The translations under genes and the position numbers were made by a program. A stretch of 23,612 nt of DNA from Gemmatimonadota bacterium (GTDB lineage: Bacteria > Gemmatimonadota > Gemmatimonadetes > Gemmatimonadales > GWC2-71-9). Positions 1 to 7,342 of this stretch are shown in pieces. Under the pieces are notes generated by a model. It made no database searches. It was not told where the DNA came from and saw nothing but the letters and a program-made list of their open reading frames with translations. Position 1 is the stretch's first letter. Every line of letters starts with the position of its first letter. The DNA is taken from positions 1 to 23,612 of the forward strand of contig QHUE01000158.1 of the NCBI GenBank assembly GCA_003221825.1, given 5' to 3'.

Positions 1-199
1 TGCCGAAGTAGACGACGTCGATTCCCGCACGCCGCAGCAGCCGCGTTCCCACGCGGGCATCGCCCGCGCGGCCGCTGGCATTTAATACTTCCGCCGTGAT
101 TGCAGGGCCGCGGTCGCCCGGGATGGGCCGCGTCTTCGTCGAATCGCTGCGGCAGCCACCGAGGACGACAGCCAGTGCCACGAACGGTGAGATCTTCAT
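1..199 (-). CDS. Partial lipoprotein with LytR C-terminal-like domain (C-terminus outside window)
   Basis: The frame opens at ATG 199-197 and runs off the left edge, giving about 66 residues. It starts with a short hydrophobic signal (MKISPFVALAVVLGGC) ending in a lipobox LGGC, so Cys16 would be lipidated. After a short polar linker comes TAEVLNASGRAGDARVGTRL followed by RRAGIDVVYFG, which matches the start of the LytR_C domain (pattern EVLNGSGxxGxAxxVxxxLxxxGfDVv). Family knowledge: this domain occurs at the C-terminus of LytR-CpsA-Psr proteins and as a stand-alone envelope domain; its role is poorly defined. Its ATG overlaps the yqeK stop as ATGA, so it is probably translationally coupled and last or near-last in the leftward operon. 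The next gene could be rsfS, a common yqeK neighbour, but it is not visible here. Confidence 0.75.
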   Translation of the reverse strand, partial: MKISPFVALAVVLGGCRSDSTKTRPIPGDRGPAITAEVLNASGRAGDARVGTRLLRRAGIDVVYFG

Positions 200-696
200 G
201 GTCGTCCGGCAAGTTGATTCCAGAAGTCCACCGTCTCGTGCGGCAGCGGCCACCCCGAACGGAGCACCCATTCGATGCGCCGGCGCGCGACGTCCCGCAG
301 CACCGCGTCGCGCTCGGTTGGGACACGCCGCGCCAACGCGTTGCGCTCCGCGGACGCGAAATCCCGGCCCGGCTCGAGAAAGTCCGCGAGATACAGCATC
401 CGTCCGACGTCATCCCAGCCGCGGAAGCCGACGGTATGGTAGCGGACCGCGCTGAGCACACCCTGGTCCCGTTCGCCGGCGGTGGCCGCCCGGTCAGCCG
501 ACGCTGGACCATGGGCCGACCAATCCCCAACAGGCGCATCGCGCAGCGCGTCATGCAGCCAGCCCGCGCGCAGCCAGCGATTCCGCTCCTTCGCGTCGAC
601 CGGCATGGCGTCCGCCCAGCTCTGCAGGAGCGCGACGACGCGCTCGATATGCGCGCGGCGCTCCGGCGACACCTGCGCCCACTCGGGCAGGCTCAC
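196..696 (-). CDS. yqeK: YqeK-family HD hydrolase (predicted symmetrical Ap4A hydrolase)
   Basis: 166 residues, GTG start at 696 overlapping the panC stop (GTGA). The YqeK pattern is clear: His16 in RRAHIERV, the HD pair His48-Asp49 in GWLHDALRD, HGPA at 62-65, RYHTVG at 85-90, and LYLADFLEPGR at 101-111 (family form iyLADyiEPgR). Members hydrolyse diadenosine tetraphosphate symmetrically to two ADP with a di-iron centre, limiting this alarmone-like nucleotide; all expected metal ligands appear present. It is somewhat shorter than the usual 185-200 residues, mostly at the C-terminus. It lies between panC and a LytR_C-like lipoprotein gene. YqeK often neighbours nadD/rsfS; neither is in view. 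A generic HD phosphohydrolase is the alternative, but the LADFLEPGR motif argues for YqeK. Confidence 0.88.
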   Translation of the reverse strand: MSLPEWAQVSPERRAHIERVVALLQSWADAMPVDAKERNRWLRAGWLHDALRDAPVGDWSAHGPASADRAATAGERDQGVLSAVRYHTVGFRGWDDVGRMLYLADFLEPGRDFASAERNALARRVPTERDAVLRDVARRRIEWVLRSGWPLPHETVDFWNQLAGRP

Positions 697-1562
697 GGCT
701 TGACTCGGGGATCCGCGCCAATGCCTTCGCCCAGAACGACGTTGTCGAGGAGACGGGTCTTCCCCACGCGCGCTGCCACGACGCCGACGGTATGCGCCGT
801 GACGCGCGTGACGGGCTGCACATTCTCGTCCACGAGCGCGCAGTACTCGGGGATCACGCCGGGCGCGTGCATGGCTTCCAGCCCGGCGCGCTGCACTTTC
901 AGCGGATCGGCTTCCCCGCCGCGCCAGGTTTGCTCGAGCGTCCTGAGCGCGCGCGAGAGCACGAGTGCGGAGCGTCGTTCGTCGGGAGTGAGGTAGGTGT
1001 TGCGTGACGACAACGCGAGGCCATCCAGCTCGCGCACGGTCGGCGCGATGTCGATGGTGAGGCCAAAATCGAGGTCCTGGACCATGCGTTTGACGAGCAT
1101 CGCCTGCTGAAAATCCTTGCGGCCGAACACCGCGACGTCCGGCTCGACGATGTCAAACAGCTTCGCGACCACGGTGAGTACGCCCGTGAAGTGGCCCGGT
1201 CGCGCCATGCCTTCGAGCGTGTCTGCGACCGGTCCAGGGACGACACGGACCAGCGGTTCCGCCGGATACATCCCGGCGGTGTCCGGTACGAATACACAAT
1301 CCACCCCGCGCGCCCCAGCCAACGTGCGATCGCGCGGCAGGTCGCGGGGGTAGCGGGCGAGATCCTCGTGGGGGCCGAATTGCAGCGGGTTGACGAAAAT
1401 GCTGACGACGACGCGGTCAGCAAGCTCCCGCGCGCGGTCCACGAGGCGCAAATGGCCTTCGTGGAGATAGCCCATGGTAGGGACGAAGCCGATGGTGTGG
1501 CGGCGAGAGCGCTCGGCACGAGACCAGGAGCGCATCTCTGAAAGGTTGGAGAGCTCGCGCAA
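693..1562 (-). CDS. panC: Pantothenate synthetase (pantoate--beta-alanine ligase)
   Basis: 289 residues, normal family length. PanC condenses pantoate and beta-alanine with ATP through a pantoyl-adenylate, the last step of pantothenate (coenzyme A precursor) synthesis, in the cytosol. Visible motifs: GFVPTMGYLHEGHLRLVDRA near the N-terminus, containing the HxGH nucleotide-binding motif; VSIFVNPLQFGPHEDL; FGRKDFQQ; and ALSSRNTYL, equivalent to the KMSKS-like loop. The chosen start is TTG at 1562-1560, directly after the upstream TAG, because it yields the usual LxxxxEMR lead-in. An ATG at 1535 would give a protein nine residues shorter and cannot be excluded. panB is encoded just upstream, separated by a small ORF; the 3' end overlaps yqeK by four bases. 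No visible defects. Confidence 0.96.
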   Translation of the reverse strand: MRELSNLSEMRSWSRAERSRRHTIGFVPTMGYLHEGHLRLVDRARELADRVVVSIFVNPLQFGPHEDLARYPRDLPRDRTLAGARGVDCVFVPDTAGMYPAEPLVRVVPGPVADTLEGMARPGHFTGVLTVVAKLFDIVEPDVAVFGRKDFQQAMLVKRMVQDLDFGLTIDIAPTVRELDGLALSSRNTYLTPDERRSALVLSRALRTLEQTWRGGEADPLKVQRAGLEAMHAPGVIPEYCALVDENVQPVTRVTAHTVGVVAARVGKTRLLDNVVLGEGIGADPRVKP

Positions 1563-1739
1563 CTAGAACTCGCGCTTCTTCATCTCCGAAAAGAAGTCGC
1601 GACGCTCGATGTCATCGTCCGTACTGTCCGGCGGCAGCGTCGGGTCGTAGCGCTTGCGCGCCTTAGGCTTGGCCTTCGCGGCCTTCGCCATGTTTTTCTT
1701 GATCAGCTTGGCGAGCTTTTCGTCGTCCGTCTTTCCCAT
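1563..1739 (-). CDS. 58-residue Lys-rich hypothetical protein between panB and panC
   Basis: The preferred start is ATG at 1739, preceded by a purine-rich GGGGGGA about eight bases upstream; the same frame is open to a GTG at 1769, which would add ten residues of less protein-like sequence. The product begins MGKTDDEKLAKLIKKNMAKA, is very rich in Lys and Ala in its first half, then has RYDPTLPPDSTDDDIERRD and a charged tail ending KKREF. No signal peptide, membrane segment or cysteine is visible. The stop TAG abuts the TTG start of panC, so translation of the two is probably coupled. I do not recognise the family. The charge pattern suggests a small nucleic-acid- or ribosome-associated protein, but that is a guess. 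Its perfect fit between two pan genes and a plausible ribosome-binding site support it being real. Confidence 0.6.
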   Translation of the reverse strand: MGKTDDEKLAKLIKKNMAKAAKAKPKARKRYDPTLPPDSTDDDIERRDFFSEMKKREF

Positions 1740-1778
1740 CGCGTCGGTCCCCCCGAGAAGGTGCACCACAATTTAATA

Positions 1779-2582
1779 TCACTTCCCGAAAGAATGCTCC
1801 GGCCCCGGGTAGCGGCCCTCGCGCACCTCCGCCGCGAACACCCGGGCCGCTTCGCGCACATCCTCCGCCAGGGCGGCGTACTTCTTGACGAATTTGGCCG
1901 AGAACTGATCGTTCAAGCCCAGCATGTCGTGCAGCACGAGCACCTGCCCGTCACAGGCCGGACCGGCGCCGATGCCGATCGTCGGAATCGACAACGACTT
2001 CGTGATTTGCGACGCGAGCGGCGCCGGCACGAGCTCCAGCACCACCGCGAACGCACCCGCGTCCTGCAGCGCCGTCGCATCGGCCTTCAGCCGGCCCGCC
2101 TCGGCATCCTCGCGGCCCTGGACGCGATAGCCGCCGAGCGCGTGTACCGATTGCGGTGTGAGCCCGAGGTGGCCCATGACGGGGATGCCGACGTCCACGA
2201 GCCGCCGCACCGTTGCCGCCATCGGCTGACCGCCCTCGATCTTCACAGCGTTGCAGCCCGTTTCTTTCATCGCGCGGCCGCAGTTGCGCAACGCGTCTTC
2301 GGGCGAGATCTGGTAGCTCAGGAACGGCATGTCGCACACCACCATGGCGTGCTCCGTGCCGCGCCGCACCATGTTCGTGTGGTAGATCATCTGATCGAGC
2401 GTCGCCGACAACGTGGACGGCGCCCCCGCGAGCACCTGATTCAGCGAGTCACCGACCAGCAGGATGTCGACGCCGCTGGCATCGAGCAGGCGCGCGAACA
2501 GCGCATCGTAGCAGGTCAATGCGACGATGCGCTCGCCCTTCTCTTTCATCTCGAGCAACGTGCGCGTCGTGATGCTAGACAT
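1779..2582 (-). CDS. panB: 3-methyl-2-oxobutanoate hydroxymethyltransferase
   Basis: 267 residues, full length. PanB transfers a hydroxymethyl group from 5,10-methylene-tetrahydrofolate to alpha-ketoisovalerate, making ketopantoate, the committed step of pantothenate synthesis; it is a Mg-dependent TIM-barrel enzyme. Motifs in order: ALTCYDALFARLLD; ILLVGDSLNQVLAG (metal-binding region); VVCDMPFLSY; VKIEGG; GHLGLTPQSVHALGGY; VLELVP containing the catalytic Glu; and IGIGAGPACDGQVLVLHDML. ATG start at 2582, overlapping the 3' end of folK by eight bases. Placing a folate-consuming enzyme next to a folate-biosynthesis gene is metabolically sensible. The ketopantoate reductase gene panE and the aspartate decarboxylase gene panD are not in this window. 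Confidence 0.97.
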   Translation of the reverse strand: MSSITTRTLLEMKEKGERIVALTCYDALFARLLDASGVDILLVGDSLNQVLAGAPSTLSATLDQMIYHTNMVRRGTEHAMVVCDMPFLSYQISPEDALRNCGRAMKETGCNAVKIEGGQPMAATVRRLVDVGIPVMGHLGLTPQSVHALGGYRVQGREDAEAGRLKADATALQDAGAFAVVLELVPAPLASQITKSLSIPTIGIGAGPACDGQVLVLHDMLGLNDQFSAKFVKKYAALAEDVREAARVFAAEVREGRYPGPEHSFGK

Positions 2583-2970
2583 GTTTGCCTTCCAGCTCGG
2601 CGATTTCCCGCCGCCAGAAATCGCGGTTGCGAAGCTCCGGATGCGGAATCGTCAGATCCGGTTGCCGCACCGCCTGCTCGCCATACCGCACGATATCGAG
2701 GTCGAGGGTCCGCGGTCCCCACCGCTCGCGCCGCGCTCGGCCCCGCTCCACCTCGATCGCGAGGCAGTGCGCCAGGAGCTCCGCCGGCGTGAGCGAGGTC
2801 TCGAGTAGAACCATTTGGTTCAAATACGGCGGCTGCGCAACCGGGCCGAGGGGCATCGTTTCCTCGACCCGCGACGCCGCCACGAGCCGCGTGCCGGGCA
2901 ATGCCCCCAGCCGCGCCCGCGCGTGCGCCAGGTGCGCCGCGCGGTCACCCAGGTTCGAGCCGAGTGCCAC
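2575..2970 (-). CDS. folK: 2-amino-4-hydroxy-6-hydroxymethyldihydropteridine pyrophosphokinase (HPPK)
   Basis: 131 residues. HPPK transfers pyrophosphate from ATP to 6-hydroxymethyl-7,8-dihydropterin in folate synthesis. Visible signatures: ALGSNLGDR at the N-terminus, PVAQPPYLNQ in the pterin-binding loop, and the hallmark ERWGPRTLDLDIVRYG with the two Mg-binding Asp residues, followed by LTIPHPELRNRDF. The best start is GTG at 2970, ten bases after the stop of the receptor gene; most homologues have three to five more N-terminal residues (xxxVyiALGSN), but I see no conventional start further upstream in this frame. The 131-residue length is at the short end for the family because the C-terminus stops soon after the last conserved block. 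The 3' end overlaps panB. Confidence 0.94.
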   Translation of the reverse strand: MALGSNLGDRAAHLAHARARLGALPGTRLVAASRVEETMPLGPVAQPPYLNQMVLLETSLTPAELLAHCLAIEVERGRARRERWGPRTLDLDIVRYGEQAVRQPDLTIPHPELRNRDFWRREIAELEGKHV

Positions 2971-2980
2971 GAAGGCGCGC

Positions 2981-5068
2981 TCAGTTGACGTTGGCGAACC
3001 CGCGCGTCAAATCGCGCAGCATCGTGGCCACCTGCTCCAGGTCGCGCGTCGCCCGCTCGAGATCGGTGAGCCCCTCGGCCGCCTGGATGGCGCGCGTCGC
3101 CACGTCGTCGGCCTCGATGCGATTCTGGCCGGCGATGCTGGCGACCGCATTGATCCGCTCCCGCAGCCGCGCGAACGCCTGATTCTGTTCTCCGGCCGCC
3201 GCCGTGATGCGGCCCGCGTGCGCGGTCGCTTCCGCCGTCGCGGCGACGATCGCGTCGAGCGCTTCGAGCGCGGCGGCGGACAACTCTTCCACGCCGCCGA
3301 CGTTGACCTGGCCGCGGCGCATCTGCTCGACCACTTCACCGACCTGCGTGTGGATGTCCTGCACCAGCTCCCCTGCCTCCGCCGCCGCCGTCGCGCTCTG
3401 CTCGGCGAGGCGGCGCACCTCATCGGCGACGACCCCGAATCCCTTGCCGTGTTTGCCCGCACGCGCCGCCTCGATGGCGGCGTTGAGCGACAGCAGGTTT
3501 GTCATGTCCGCCAGCTCGCGGATCGACGCGATGAAGCCGGTGATACGGCGGCTCATCTGACCGAGCCCCTGCACTTTGATCGAGCTTTCGCTCACGAACG
3601 TCTTCAGGGCGACCAGCCGCTCGATTGCCTCGCGGATTTGCGTGCGGTTACGGCTGGCGACGTCGCTCGCCGCGGTCGACGCGCGGGCGGCGCCGGCGCC
3701 GTCATCGGACACGCGGCGCGAAACCTGCGCGAGACTTTCCGTGGCCTCGAGACCGCCCGAGACTTCGCCTTCCTCCCGCCGTACTCCCTCTCGAATCACG
3801 CCGGTGGATTGCGCGACCGCGGACGCCGCGCCCTTCAACGTTTCCGCCGTCTGGGCGATCGTGGCGAGCTGGCGCGTCATGCGTTCCACCGTCTCGACGA
3901 GGGGACGCCGCAGATCGGTGATGTGGACCGCGGTGGCCAGCTGGCTCGCGAACGTGGTGATCGTAAGGATGTCCTGGCGCCGGTAGCAGTGCTTCTTGTG
4001 ATGCTCGAGCTCGAGCGTGCCGATGACCTGATCGCCGAACTTGAGCGGCACGATCACGAGGCTTTGGACCGCGAGCGGCGCGTCGGCGACGCGCTTGTCG
4101 CGGGTGACGTCGTCGATCACGACGGTCTCGCCCGTCGCCGCCACCGTCTGCCGCAGCGCCGTCGTATCCTCCGAGGGCTCGCCGCGACTGTCGCGCCCCC
4201 GCTCGGAGCGGTGCACCAGCGACATGACGCCCTCGCGCAGCCGATAGATCCGGAAATCGCCCCAGTCGACGAGACGGTTCGCCAGCCGCTCGATGCGCTG
4301 GAAGGAATCCGCGAGACTGATGTTCGCCGTGATGACCGCTTCCATCGCGTGGATCTTGTTCAACTCCTCGGCGGAGATCGCTTCTTCGATCATCTGCTTG
4401 AGGAGCAGGCCGAGGAACGTGAGCACCAGCCCGACCAGGATCCAGGCGCCGAACGACCACGCCACCACGGCGCCGACGAAGATCGTGGCGGCGAGGAGCG
4501 TCGCCGCGTAGGCGATCACTTCGTACCGCACGATCATCAGCCGCTCGGCCGGCTCCAGCTTGGCACGGATGATGAGGCTGACGTAGAAGAGCACGCGGCC
4601 GAACACGAAATAGGCGAGCGCGTAGCCCGCAAGCCCGGGCAGGAGCTCGATGTTCAGGGCTGGCGCACCGTTCGGCATGTCGAGCCAATGCAATGCCGCC
4701 GCGTAAACCCCGTACGCCGCGACGAGCGTGATGACTTCGCGACCCAGATTGATCCATGCCACGCGCAGTGGCTTGCGCTGCCACAGCGAATCGGTGACGA
4801 CGGTGGCCCCGGCAATGGCCAAGGCGGTCGCCGGCACACCCACCAGCAGACTGCCCGCGAGTCCGACCAGGGCGGTCTGCGTCAGATACGAATACTTGCT
4901 GAGTGGGACGGACAGGCCGCGCAGCGCGACCGCCGCGCCGAAGAGCACGGCGATCTCGAGCATCTGGCCCAGCCAGCGCCGGTCGGTCCCGAGCACGGCG
5001 ATCAACAGCGCCGCGCCAATCCACGCGAGCCCCTGGCTATAGATGCTGACGAAGCGCGAGACTTTCAT
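2981..5068 (-). CDS. Membrane-anchored GAF / methyl-accepting-type receptor
   Basis: 695 residues with three blocks. Residues about 10-225 hold six to eight hydrophobic segments with very short connections, so there is no large periplasmic ligand domain; sensing would be in the membrane or cytosol. Residues about 245-385 look like a GAF domain (VIVPLKFGDQVIGTLELEHH at 338-357). Residues about 395-690 are a long heptad-rich helical region with the MCP hairpin tip at roughly 519-556 (LADMTNLLSLNAAIEAARAG, then GFGVVADEVRRLAEQ), the site that contacts CheA and CheW in chemoreceptors. The ATG overlaps the trpA stop (ATGA); folK follows ten bases later. No chemotaxis kinase, adaptor or methylation gene is in view, so the output partner is unknown. 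Role in taxis is inference; it could signal to another kinase. Confidence 0.88.
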   Translation of the reverse strand: MKVSRFVSIYSQGLAWIGAALLIAVLGTDRRWLGQMLEIAVLFGAAVALRGLSVPLSKYSYLTQTALVGLAGSLLVGVPATALAIAGATVVTDSLWQRKPLRVAWINLGREVITLVAAYGVYAAALHWLDMPNGAPALNIELLPGLAGYALAYFVFGRVLFYVSLIIRAKLEPAERLMIVRYEVIAYAATLLAATIFVGAVVAWSFGAWILVGLVLTFLGLLLKQMIEEAISAEELNKIHAMEAVITANISLADSFQRIERLANRLVDWGDFRIYRLREGVMSLVHRSERGRDSRGEPSEDTTALRQTVAATGETVVIDDVTRDKRVADAPLAVQSLVIVPLKFGDQVIGTLELEHHKKHCYRRQDILTITTFASQLATAVHITDLRRPLVETVERMTRQLATIAQTAETLKGAASAVAQSTGVIREGVRREEGEVSGGLEATESLAQVSRRVSDDGAGAARASTAASDVASRNRTQIREAIERLVALKTFVSESSIKVQGLGQMSRRITGFIASIRELADMTNLLSLNAAIEAARAGKHGKGFGVVADEVRRLAEQSATAAAEAGELVQDIHTQVGEVVEQMRRGQVNVGGVEELSAAALEALDAIVAATAEATAHAGRITAAAGEQNQAFARLRERINAVASIAGQNRIEADDVATRAIQAAEGLTDLERATRDLEQVATMLRDLTRGFANVN

Positions 5069-5865
5069 GCGTGCACCGCAGCGGCGAGCTCGCGCGTCAG
5101 CCGTTCGGCTCCCGAGACCCCGCCCGTCGCCAGCGCATCCATCAGTGCGCTGCCGACCACGACGCCATCCGCCGCGCGCGCCGCGGCGGCGGCTTGCGCC
5201 GGCGTGCTGATGCCAAAGCCCACGGCGACCGGCACGCGCGCCGCGGGCGGGGCGGGGCTCGCCGCCCTGATGCGCTTCACCTGTGCCTCGAGGTCGGGCG
5301 GCGCATCGGCACGCGCCCCGGTCACGCCGAGGCGCGAGATCAGGTAGACGAATCCCGTGGCTCCGCTCAACGCGGTTTTCAGTCGTCGGTCATCGGTGGT
5401 CGGCGCGACCAGACGAATCAAATCGAGCCCATTCGTCGTCACGGCACGCTCCACCTCAGGATCAGCGCCCGCGGGCAGATCCGTGAGCAAGGCGCCCGCC
5501 GCTCCCGCCGCCCGTGCGTCCTGCGCGAAACGCGGCACGCCATAGGCGAGCACGGGATTCAGATACGTCATGATGATGACGGGCACGTCGAGCGCGGCCG
5601 CATGGACCAGCTCGAGCACGCGCGCCACGGTCATGCCCTGCTCCAGCGCCGTCTGGGTCGTGCGCTGGATCGTCGGGCCGTCGGCGAGCGGGTCAGAGAA
5701 CGGCACTCCCACCTCGACGAAATCCGCCCCCGCGGCGGCGACCCGGCGCAGGGCTTCGAGTGAGGCACGAGGTGTGGGAAAGCCGGCGGTGAGGTACGGG
5801 ATCAGCGCCCGCGATGTGCCGAGCGCCCGCCACCGGGAAGCGATGGGGGGGGCATTCTCAGACAA
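5065..5865 (-). CDS. trpA: Tryptophan synthase alpha subunit
   Basis: 266 residues from TTG at 5865. TrpA cleaves indole-3-glycerol phosphate to indole and glyceraldehyde 3-phosphate; indole is channelled to TrpB in the alpha2beta2 complex. Motifs: ALIPYLTAGFPTP, FVEVGVPFSDPLADGP (catalytic Glu, with the catalytic Asp in PLADGP), IIMTYLNPVLAYG, LLTDLPAGA, FVYLISRLGVTGAR, and VGFGIS followed by GVVVGSALMDA for phosphate binding. The TTG gives an eight-base overlap with the HD-GYP stop and a normal N-terminus. A run of eight C residues on the coding strand lies four codons after it; an ATG at 5855 would be in frame only if that run had six or nine C's, so the start is uncertain. It is separated from trpB by two non-biosynthetic genes, which is unusual. 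Confidence 0.95.
   Translation of the reverse strand: MSENAPPIASRWRALGTSRALIPYLTAGFPTPRASLEALRRVAAAGADFVEVGVPFSDPLADGPTIQRTTQTALEQGMTVARVLELVHAAALDVPVIIMTYLNPVLAYGVPRFAQDARAAGAAGALLTDLPAGADPEVERAVTTNGLDLIRLVAPTTDDRRLKTALSGATGFVYLISRLGVTGARADAPPDLEAQVKRIRAASPAPPAARVPVAVGFGISTPAQAAAAARAADGVVVGSALMDALATGGVSGAERLTRELAAAVHA
5845..5852 (-). repeat. C8 homopolymer at the 5' end of trpA
   Basis: Eight consecutive G on the + strand, thus eight C in the trpA coding strand, forming codons 5-7 (Ala-Pro-Pro). Runs this long are prone to replication slippage and sequencing error. The run determines whether TTG 5865 or ATG 5855 is in frame with the body of trpA. Confidence 0.9.
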
Positions 5866-7342
5866 AGTAGTCGCTGACGTTGATACCGTATTTGACAGGG
5901 TCGGTGGCCTTGACGATGGTGCGCGGGAAGTTGCCGTTGGCATCCTTCTGTGAAAGATCGACGACCGTGCCGGGATGCAACAGCGCGCCATCGGGCGTCG
6001 TCACGAGGCGCACGACGGGGCGATGCACGTGGGCCACGTCGGGATTGGCGTTGTGCACCAGCGCGACTTCATAGGTGTCGAGGATGACGCACGTGCCGAC
6101 TGGATAGATCCCGATCAGGTTGATGAACGCCTTCACGACCACCGGGTCGTACCCGCGCCGCGGATTCTCCCACATCTCCTTGAGCACCTGGTCGGGCTGG
6201 ATGGGCACGGTTTGATAGACGCGCCGGCTCGTCGCAGCGTCGAAGCCGTCGGCGACCGCGATCACCTTGGAGTAAATGGACAGCAAGCGCGTGCGGATCG
6301 ACTTCGGATACCCGGTCAGGTCGATCTTCATGTGGTGCTCGTAGGCCACCACCATGCCGCGGTAGGGGATCTCGCCGTAGCCGCGCAGCCCGAAGAGCGT
6401 CAGGACCCCCAGCCACGGGTGGGCCTGCATGATGCGCCACTCCTCTTCGGTGAGGCCGCCTTCCTTATTCAGGACCTCGAGCGGCACGCGCGATTTGCCG
6501 ACGTCGTGGAACAGGGCGGCCATCCCGAGATCGTACAGCTGCAGCTTGGTGAGCCCCAGCTTCCGGCCCAGCGCGACCGAGAAAATGCAGACGTTGACCG
6601 AGTGGGTGAATGTGTATTCGTCGTAGTCGCGCAGCGTGGTCAGCCCCACGAGCGACGACTCGTTGTTGAGCACCTGGTCCACGATCGCCTGCACCGCGCG
6701 CTTCACCTTCTTGACGTTGGCGGTGCGGCCCATGCGAATGCTGTTGATCACCTCTTTCGTCACCGCCACCGACCGCGCGTAGGTGCGCTTCGCGGCTTCC
6801 TTCAGCCGCTCTTCCTCCTCGACGTCCTCCTCGGCCTCGAGCGGCGGCTCGACGCTGACGTGCGCGACGCCGCCATCGCTCAGCTTCTGCGACAGCTCGA
6901 ACAGCTTGTTGGGATTCGCTTCCTTCGCCGCATAGGCGAGCAGCAGCGAGACGAACACCTGTAGCTGGCGGCGGTCGACACCTTCGTCGAGCCGCACGGC
7001 GCCGATGCCGCATTGCTGGAAGACATTGAGGATGTGGGAGAACGAGGCGTAGTTGTCGAGATCGAGGCGCAGCCGCGTCGAGTTGACGAAGATGAATTCG
7101 CCCTGCAGCCGGATCTCGAGCTCGCGTTCGACGTCGAGCAATTGTTTGGTCGTGGCGGCGAGATCATCGAGCGCCTTCTGGACCTGCGTGTTCTCGATCG
7201 GATAGAGCTTGAGCGACCGGAACGCCGTGTACAGGACGATGAGGAAATCGCGCCCCGCGTGGCGGAGGAAGCCGTCCGTCGTCTGGACGGTCTCCATCAT
7301 CGAAGGCCGCTTGCTGCCCGCCCCGCCCGCTGGTGCCGTCAC
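5858..7342 (-). CDS. HD-GYP-domain phosphohydrolase with extra N-terminal domain
   Basis: 494 residues from GTG at 7342, which overlaps the HEAT-gene stop (GTGA) and has an AGGAGG about 12 bases upstream. The frame stays open far upstream, but that part is antisense-like Arg/Ala-rich sequence overlapping the HEAT gene and is not credible. Residues about 25-165 form an N-terminal domain resembling that of the adjacent HEAT protein; an acidic stretch at 166-180 follows. The HD-GYP core is complete: His247, His279-Asp280 in HDVGKSRVP, His308, His336-His337, GYP at 344-346, and Asp365 in VIAVADGFDAATSRRVY. Family knowledge: HD-GYP enzymes hydrolyse cyclic di-GMP and sometimes cGAMP. A C-terminal beta-rich tail at 410-494 ends the protein. 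The substrate is not shown by the sequence. Confidence 0.9.
   Translation of the reverse strand: MTAPAGGAGSKRPSMMETVQTTDGFLRHAGRDFLIVLYTAFRSLKLYPIENTQVQKALDDLAATTKQLLDVERELEIRLQGEFIFVNSTRLRLDLDNYASFSHILNVFQQCGIGAVRLDEGVDRRQLQVFVSLLLAYAAKEANPNKLFELSQKLSDGGVAHVSVEPPLEAEEDVEEEERLKEAAKRTYARSVAVTKEVINSIRMGRTANVKKVKRAVQAIVDQVLNNESSLVGLTTLRDYDEYTFTHSVNVCIFSVALGRKLGLTKLQLYDLGMAALFHDVGKSRVPLEVLNKEGGLTEEEWRIMQAHPWLGVLTLFGLRGYGEIPYRGMVVAYEHHMKIDLTGYPKSIRTRLLSIYSKVIAVADGFDAATSRRVYQTVPIQPDQVLKEMWENPRRGYDPVVVKAFINLIGIYPVGTCVILDTYEVALVHNANPDVAHVHRPVVRLVTTPDGALLHPGTVVDLSQKDANGNFPRTIVKATDPVKYGINVSDYFV

Noticed and set aside
1740..1790. AT-rich ATTTAATATC as an internal promoter between panB and the small ORF
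   Set aside because: A -10-like string exists on the minus strand, but no -35 is found at proper spacing and the stretch includes the panB stop; too weak to list.
2585..5347. Long rightward open frame (920 codons) opposite folK, the receptor gene and trpA
   Set aside because: Arg/His/Asp-rich translation without recognisable domains; it is the shadow of three clear genes on the other strand in GC-rich DNA.
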